This document shows, piece by piece, positions 33,366 to 38,171 of a stretch of 38,171 bases of DNA. The notes beneath the pieces were generated by a model, which ran no database searches, had not been told where the DNA came from, and saw only the letters and a list, made by a program, of their open reading frames with translations. The position numbers were made by a program, and so were the translations under genes. Position 1 is the stretch's first letter; each line of letters begins with the position of its first letter. This stretch comes from Bryobacterales bacterium (lineage in GTDB: Bacteria > Acidobacteriota > Terriglobia > Bryobacterales > UBA6623): the NCBI GenBank assembly GCA_028819235.1, contig JAPPMC010000067.1:1-38171 (forward strand), given 5' to 3'.

Positions 33366-34940
33366 TCACATCCCCCACACAGTAATGGGTGGCTGGCCCG
33401 GTTCCCGGTCTCTTGTGAAGATCCGCTCCTCCCACGTCTTACCGGGGCGCATGTCGAAGACAACTAAGTGCCCGGACTCCGCGCCGCACAGATCCATATA
33501 CGCCGCCGTCTGTCGCAAGCCCTGGCGGACGATGGTCTCGAGGCCGGACCGCTCGCCGACAACCTTACACTCAATGACATGCTTGCTCGCAAGAGACGCC
33601 AGCGTTTGCCCGGGAAGTGGCCATTCGATGAGCAGGTCCGTTCGTCCGCGGGCGACGGCGTACTCCCGCGTGATGCGCCCTCCGCTGTTGACCACGCGCT
33701 GCAGGTAGGCGTGCAGCACGAGCTGGGGACCCGCCTCACGGTGGCCGTACCTGTCCACCCAAGACTCCGAATGCTCCCGGAAGTAGCCTTGGAACGCGGT
33801 CAGGAGTCCCCGTAGGTCCAAGCGTCCGTCCCTGCTGACGTACCAAGCGGGGGAGACGAGGCTCTCGAGTTCCGACTGCTGGGCCACAGTCAGTTCGCGT
33901 GGTACGACTTCGGCATAGATCGGGTTCGCCATACGCACCCGGCCTTGGGGCGCAACCAAACCGAGATCACGGACATACTCCAAGTCCCGATCGGAGTAAC
34001 CAGCATTGACTGACCCACCGAGCATCGGCAGGACCACCCTCCGAACACGCTCCTCTCTAAGCTGGTTGGCAAGTTGGTCGAGGTGGGTGACGCGGTTGAT
34101 GACGAGGGTCTCCTTGGCCCGCTCGATGGCAGCCAGGCCTATTGGTCGGCTGCGGTCGCGGCCAGACTTGTCGTCGAAGCAGGCCTGACGGGCGAGGGCG
34201 TTGACCAGCCAAGGCTGGCCCCGCGTAAAGTGCCAGATCCTTTCCCGTGCGCCAGCCTCGAACTCTTGGCCGGTTTCGGCGACGTGCTGGCCGAGCAGTG
34301 TCTGGATCTCGGTTTCGGTGAAGTCTCCCAGGCGCAACGACTCGGCCTTGATGTTGAAGGCACTGCCGCCGGCGATGTGGGTTCCTTCGGAGCTGGAGAA
34401 AATGCGGTAGTCGCGGACGTCTCGTACGCCGCAGAGGATGATGCTCTGCGGGAAACGCCGGGGTCTGTCCGGGTAGCCGCTGCGAAGCTGGCGGAGCACG
34501 GACAGGAGGGTATCGCCGATGAGTGAGTCGATCTCGTCGATGAAGAGGACTAGAGGCTTGGAATCGGCCGCTGACCAACGGGCCAGGACACGCTTCAGCG
34601 CGAGGTGCGGGCCGGCCTTGGCCAAGGCCGCGGGCCAGATCTGCTCAACCAGATCCTCCCCAGTCGTCCAGTCCGCTTCGTCCGCGAGCGCTGCCAGGAT
34701 CGTTTGCATGCCGGCACCAACGTCTTGGCGGGCGGACTGCGCTGGCTCGAAGTTCACGTACACACAGCGGTATTCGCCCGCTGCGTTTAGCCGGTCGGCG
34801 AGCGCCTTGATGGTGGAGGTCTTGCCGGTCTGCCGGGGGGCATGGAGGACGAAGTAGCGCATGTCCTCGACAAGTTCGAGGACTTCTTCGAGGTCAATGC
34901 GGCTGAGGGGCGGGATGCAGTAGTGCCGTTGAGGCACCAT
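33366..34940 (-). CDS. AAA-ATPase with C-terminal PD-(D/E)XK nuclease domain
   Basis: 524 residues. ATG 34940 is chosen over the Met 15 codons upstream because GGAGGG lies six bases before it and both paralogous fragments start at this Met. Walker A is A-P-R-Q-T-G-K-T-S (34-42), Walker B L-V-L-F-I-D-E (130-136), and a sensor-like N/S-rich strand follows (I-I-L-C-G-V-R-D). A winged-helix-like middle leads to a C-terminal nuclease motif: D435 in R-T-D-L-L-I-E and E457-C-K459 in V-I-E-C-K-V-V. This resembles AAA-ATPase-like/DUF1703 type proteins common in symbionts and biofilm bacteria, some proposed as mobile or defence genes. It is intact here, whereas three fragments of relatives lie nearby. 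The real function is unknown. Confidence 0.85.
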   Translation of the reverse strand: MVPQRHYCIPPLSRIDLEEVLELVEDMRYFVLHAPRQTGKTSTIKALADRLNAAGEYRCVYVNFEPAQSARQDVGAGMQTILAALADEADWTTGEDLVEQIWPAALAKAGPHLALKRVLARWSAADSKPLVLFIDEIDSLIGDTLLSVLRQLRSGYPDRPRRFPQSIILCGVRDVRDYRIFSSSEGTHIAGGSAFNIKAESLRLGDFTETEIQTLLGQHVAETGQEFEAGARERIWHFTRGQPWLVNALARQACFDDKSGRDRSRPIGLAAIERAKETLVINRVTHLDQLANQLREERVRRVVLPMLGGSVNAGYSDRDLEYVRDLGLVAPQGRVRMANPIYAEVVPRELTVAQQSELESLVSPAWYVSRDGRLDLRGLLTAFQGYFREHSESWVDRYGHREAGPQLVLHAYLQRVVNSGGRITREYAVARGRTDLLIEWPLPGQTLASLASKHVIECKVVGERSGLETIVRQGLRQTAAYMDLCGAESGHLVVFDMRPGKTWEERIFTRDREPGQPPITVWGM

Positions 34941-35621
34941 GGGGCCCTCCGTGTTGAACTTCCTCACCCACCCTGAGTATGGCACTCAAGTTCGCTGATG
35001 GCTGGCCTTGCATCACCATCGCCGGCGGTTGGTCGGAGACGTTCGGGCGACTACCCACGACTCAAGCACGATCTGGCTCCAATCATGTGGGAAGGCTACA
35101 GCGGGCTCACGCTCGCGACCATGGGATACATGTTGCGCGACACGCAGTTCCCTCCTTGGCCAATCGTGTAGCCAGTCGGTGTTCAGACGCAGCTTATGGC
35201 TACTCGGCACCACTAGCTCCGAAGTCGCGAGGTGTCCATGAAGTCAGAATTGTCTTCAGAGGAGGCTGGTGTGCCATGCGCTCGAGGATCTAGCCCCTTC
35301 CGCATCGAGCAACGTCCTTACAACGTTACGGACCGCTGGTGAACTCGCGTTTCGGACCAAGCGTTTCCGCTCCTGCGGCTGCCGTGGAAGGGACCACATC
35401 AAAGAGAAGCTAGCCCTGTGCAAGTCATTCGGATCAAGCGCCTGCGAACCCTTCCAACTCTCCGCGTTTCATCTACTCGGAGTCTTCCCGCAACACGTAC
35501 TCGCCCGCAAGTTCTGGGGATGCGCCACGCGAACGACACGCTTCCTCATCTGTAGCTTGGAGTATGGTAGACGTAGTTGAAGTGTATGAACTGCTGGATG
35601 ACAGTCAGAGAATAGAGAATC
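34941..35621. other. Intergenic, no gene seen
   Basis: The first ~100 bases resemble the upstream regions of the two AAA fragments (GTATGGC-CTCA, then GGTCGGA-GCGTTCGG) and should hold the ATPase promoter. A TTGAGT at the place of the conserved TTGACA is seen on the minus strand. The rest has open frames without motifs. Confidence 0.4.
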
Positions 35622-35978
35622 ATGAGTAGACGCCGATCCAACACAGGTGCCGTACCCAAAGATCTGGGAGCCGATCGGACCCGCACCCCCGACGTCACGC
35701 CCAGGGTGTCGGAGCACGACGAGAGAATCAGGGTTCTTGACCGTATGATTGCCGTTCTACAGAGGTCGTCCGAGAATCAAGACTTCGCGCTGAGCCCTAC
35801 GAACGACCTTCACTCGCCCAAACTTGCCGACGAGTTGATCGGTATCCACTGCACTCCCATGGGCGTGGACACGTCTCTGCCTCCCGTCGGCTGGGAGGCG
35901 CTTGCACACGACTGGGAACGAGTCGGCTCTTACATGCGAAGCGTGATGCCTTGCTTCTCGAAACAGATTCAGACGTAG
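35622..35978 (+). CDS. Hypothetical protein
   Basis: 118 residues from ATG 35622 without a strong ribosome site. The N-terminus is basic (M-S-R-R-R-S-N), the middle is a short amphipathic helix (H-D-E-R-I-R-V-L-D-R-M-I-A-V-L-Q), and the C-terminus is Trp/Pro containing (P-P-V-G-W-E-A-L-A-H-D-W-E). I recognise no family. Balanced amino-acid composition, unlike the shadow frames, suggests that it is or was a real gene. Confidence 0.35.
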   Translation: MSRRRSNTGAVPKDLGADRTRTPDVTPRVSEHDERIRVLDRMIAVLQRSSENQDFALSPTNDLHSPKLADELIGIHCTPMGVDTSLPPVGWEALAHDWERVGSYMRSVMPCFSKQIQT

Positions 35979-36344
35979 GGACGCTCCTACAGCCAGACGT
36001 TCCAGAAGGCGGTCCTCAAGCCGAGACCCAATGAGCAACGCCACTGGCGACCAACAAGACCTCTCCCCGTAAGCAATCAGTCCGGGGGGTATGGAAGGTC
36101 AGGCGGATGGTGGCTCTTGAGCGTCGGTGGGTGGGTTGAGTGGCGGATATGGGCAAGATTCGCACAGCTCAGCGCAAGCACGTGCTGCTGAGCTACTTGG
36201 GTGTCAAGGGTAGGACCCGTTGCACTAAGGATCCAGTCCGACCGATGCTAACGGGTGAGTAGATTCAACCGTGAAAAAGGCGTCTTGTTCAGCAGGGAGA
36301 TCAGGCGCATCGGTCTTGGAAGTAGTAGCCGCGAGAGCTGGGGA
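35979..36344. other. Intergenic with one tiny basic frame
   Basis: A 37-codon frame (36149-36262, plus) starts M-G-K-I-R-T-A-Q-R-K-H and ends at TAG; it is basic and unrecognised, without a clear ribosome site. Nothing else seen. Confidence 0.3.
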
Positions 36345-36720
36345 TCAGCGTCCTCGTCCGTATTCTCGGCGCTCCTCATTCAGGCTGAATCGCTCCTGAG
36401 CGGCCGTTTGCCGTTTGAGTTCCCGGATCTCCCGGTCCTTGTCTTCCAGCGCGGCTGCGAGCTGGTCGGCCCGGCCGCGCTCGGCATCCCTCTCAACCAC
36501 AGCTCGCTCGAGCCGCTTGCGCACCTTCCCAGTTGGCACGTAGTCTTCGCCAGTGCGCGTGTTCCGCACTGCCAGCCTCGACCCCTCGGCCCTCAGCGAA
36601 AGGCCCAGCGCGCGGCTCCGCACCGCGCCCCGCCGGTCACGCTTCAGTGCCTGGCCATACTTCTTGGTCTCCTCGTCAAGCCGATAGCCCTGCACGGCCA
36701 CCCAAGGCTCCTCGGCGTCC
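36345..36720 (-). pseudogene. Uma2 family endonuclease, C-terminal fragment
   Basis: Reading down from 36720: W-V-A-V-Q-G-Y-R-L-D, then S-R-A-L-G-L-S-L-R-A-E-G-S-R-L, N-T-R-T-G-E-D-Y, and a coiled-coil tail (R-K-R-L-E-R-A, A-A-L-E-D-K-D-R-E-I). This is the typical end of Uma2 (PD-(D/E)XK) proteins. The catalytic N-terminal ~150 residues are missing. The cut coincides with the left edge of the DUF29/Rpn duplication, so the cassette replaced or displaced the front of this gene. The frame stays open into the duplication, giving a hybrid up to 37109 that I do not consider real. Confidence 0.8.
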
Positions 36721-36820
36721 GCATTGTCGAACGTTCGAGCCCTCGGGCACAGGCGCGCGCCGCTGCGCGGCGGGGGAGAGGCCCGGTCGGGCGTTGGCCT
36801 ACAATGCACGCAGATCGAAC

Positions 36821-37468
36821 ATGGCTTCGCTGACTCCAGATCTGATTGGGCCGAGGGTCGGCGAGGCCAGCCTCTACCAGCGAGACGGCTGGAGCTGGGC
36901 GAAGCAGCAGGCCGAGGCGCTGCGCCGCCGGGACCTGCAGGCAATCGACTGGGACAACGTAATCGAGGAAATCGAATCGGTGGGCCGCGCTGAGAGGGGC
37001 AAGTGGGTGTCGCATTGCGCGCAAGCGCTCGAGCACATGCTGGCGGTCGAGCACTGGAAGGCCGCGACAGCGAGAGACTTGCAGCATTGGGAGACAGAGA
37101 TCCGCGCATTCCGGATCGGGATGGCCATTGCGATCGACGAAAACCCGGGCCTGCAGGGGGAGTACACGGAAATGCTCGCCCTGGCTTGGAGGGCCGGGCG
37201 CGCCAGCGCGGTCGAACGGCTGGCCGGATATGCCGCCGACGAGCAGGGCACCGGCTCGCCCCGGTCGCACCTGCGGGCCGCCAATGCGCAGCTGCCGGAC
37301 GACTGCCCCTACCTGGCCGAGCACGTGGCGGCCTACGACCCCAAGCGGGACAAGCAGCCGCGGCCGGACGTCTTGCCGCCCGGGGTCGCGGTCGTGTTCA
37401 ACTCCGTCTTGCGCCGAGACTACGAGATCCTGCCGGCCCCACAGCGCAGCCGGGGCTGGTCGCGCTGA
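36821..37468 (+). CDS. DUF29 family protein, copy 2
   Basis: 215 residues, ATG 36821, identical to the protein at 23392 except Gly10 (ATTGGG against ATTACG in the gene). Shared features: S-L-Y-Q-R-D-G-W, E-E-I-E-S-V-G-R-A-E-R, D-D-C-P-Y and a C-terminal extension. TACAAT at 36800-36805 is kept as a possible -10 box. Near-identity over the full gene and flanks points to recent duplication or gene conversion. The downstream Rpn gene appears undamaged as far as it can be seen. Confidence 0.8.
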   Translation: MASLTPDLIGPRVGEASLYQRDGWSWAKQQAEALRRRDLQAIDWDNVIEEIESVGRAERGKWVSHCAQALEHMLAVEHWKAATARDLQHWETEIRAFRIGMAIAIDENPGLQGEYTEMLALAWRAGRASAVERLAGYAADEQGTGSPRSHLRAANAQLPDDCPYLAEHVAAYDPKRDKQPRPDVLPPGVAVVFNSVLRRDYEILPAPQRSRGWSR

Positions 37469-37989
37469 GCGCCCAGCGGACCGCAAGGCGCAACGCGCCC
37501 CATACAGTGCCACAGCTTGGAGGAACGACCGGGTCCCGGGCCTTGGCGCGTTCAATCTACGCCGGGCGGGCGTGATCCTCCATCGGGCCAACCAGGTCTG
37601 GCTGTGCTTGCCCGCGCCGTGCGCAGGACGAGCATAGGTCCGCCTCGACCCAGTGACAGGGCTCCTCATCCTCGTCGACGCACGCATCGTATTGCCAGCA
37701 GCCGCAAGCGCGGCAGGCCTAGACGGGATCGGGGTGCCGGCAGATCGGGGGCCATGACGCGAAGCGGATCCCTAAGGACTTGACCCCATACTTCTGGCAA
37801 CGAGCAGAAGAGTGCGCAGTGCAGTTCCCCAAAGTGCCCGAGGCTGTACATACGACCAGGCCATCCTCGTAGGCGCAGCTGTTGCGGGATGAGAACTTCC
37901 GGTCGATGCCGCCCGACCACGCTGCTATCCTTCGAATTCCTGCGGTTGCGATCCTGGCTCGTCATGGCTGCGACCGGCGCGCTGAGAGA
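37469..37989. other. Spacer between DUF29 and Rpn copy 3
   Basis: No gene recognised. It includes the 124-base block absent from copy 1; that block shows no terminal inverted repeats or target duplication that I can see, so deletion in copy 1 is as likely as insertion here. Confidence 0.4.
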
Positions 37990-38171
37990 ATGGCCACCGA
38001 CCTGTACAACCCGCACGACCTCGTCTTCCGCGCAATGCTGTCCGACGAGCGTCGTGCCCAAGCCGTGCTGCAAGCCCATCTGGAACCGTGGGTGGCGGCG
38101 CTGCTGGCCGACGAGCCGCCCGTTGCGCTCGACGGCAGCTTCGTGGACGAAGACCTGCGCGGCAGCCAGAG
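37990..38171 (+). CDS. Rpn family nuclease, 5' part, cut by the window end
   Basis: From ATG 37990: N-P-H-D-L-V-F-R-A-M-L-S-D, then A-H-L-E-P-W and S-F-V-D-E-D-L-R-G-S-Q-S, the usual Rpn N-terminus leading to the catalytic Asp. It retains the C that copy 1 (24441) has lost, so the frame is intact over the 60 visible codons. The nuclease E-x-K lies beyond the window. Confidence 0.8.
   Translation, partial: MATDLYNPHDLVFRAMLSDERRAQAVLQAHLEPWVAALLADEPPVALDGSFVDEDLRGSQ

Larger units (their letters stand above)
36720..38171 (+). repeat. Segmental duplication, copy 2 (DUF29 + Rpn cassette), runs off the window
   Basis: Direct-orientation match of 23291-24621 with an offset of 13429 bases up to 37692. 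It then carries a 124-base block absent from copy 1 (37693-37816) and aligns again to the window end. The left edge is sharp: upstream bases are Uma2 sequence. Confidence 0.9.

Noticed and set aside
36721..37109. Longer Uma2-DUF29 antisense hybrid protein
   Set aside because: The part beyond 36720 is antisense to the DUF29 gene and arises from the duplication junction.
22347..38171. Stop-codon reassignment explaining the many in-frame stops
   Set aside because: TAA, TAG and TGA all occur, frameshifts and deletions accompany them, and core genes have none, so ordinary decay is simpler.

Overview
The window looks like chromosomal DNA of a GC-rich Gram-negative bacterium. The main evidence is a complete lpxD (lipid A / LPS synthesis), exported proteins with Sec or lipoprotein signals, and outer-membrane-type beta-barrel proteins. 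Pairing lpxD with a small P-loop protein and a secreted sulfatase reminds me of Acidobacteriota, and the many DUF29, Rpn, Uma2 and FGE pieces recall symbiont or biofilm genomes. That assignment is a guess. No rRNA, tRNA or CRISPR array was seen.

Layout. (1) 1-5000 is an accessory strip: an HNH-type protein, a chimera of IS110 and TnpB remnants, a broken winged-helix/RelB-like gene, fragments of YafQ-like and DUF433-like genes, and then an apparently intact toxin-antitoxin-like pair in which a DUF29 domain is fused to the antitoxin-like part, next to a DUF6036-type nucleotidyltransferase. (2) 5482-11148 is the conserved core: a minus-strand, translationally coupled set lpxD > P-loop protein > sulfatase, divergent from a plus-strand pair encoding a degenerate S1/P1-nuclease-like protein and a family I CoA-transferase. 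(3) 11464-19619 holds two large paralogous exported proteins. Each has N-terminal tandem repeats of about 61 residues (13 in the first, a lipoprotein; 3 in the second), a Pro/Thr linker and two C-terminal beta-barrel-like domains ending in G-A-(F/Y)-G-A type motifs. I recognise no family for the repeat, and this pair is the most novel intact item here. (4) 19687-22346 has a HEPN-like protein and a Schlafen/AlbA_2 ATPase-like protein with an unusual C-terminal extension.

(5) 22350-38171 is a mosaic of duplicated and decaying genes. A DUF29 + Rpn cassette occurs near the start (23291) and again at the window end (36720) as nearly identical direct repeats 13.4 kb apart. A second, DUF29-less Rpn pseudogene lies between them. 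An intact AAA-ATPase with a C-terminal PD-(D/E)XK nuclease domain (33366-34940) is accompanied by two N-terminal fragments that share the same early stop codon and one frameshifted C-terminal fragment. Other remnants are a formylglycine-generating-enzyme-like gene, a Uma2 C-terminus cut at the duplication edge, a small membrane coiled-coil gene with one stop codon, and a PLD-like/helix-hairpin-helix pair that may be a split protein. Repeats resembling IS21-type ends lie at about 22.8-23.1 and 31.4 kb. The region reads as a recombination hot spot fed by Rpn-type (recombination-promoting nuclease) and IS-derived sequence.
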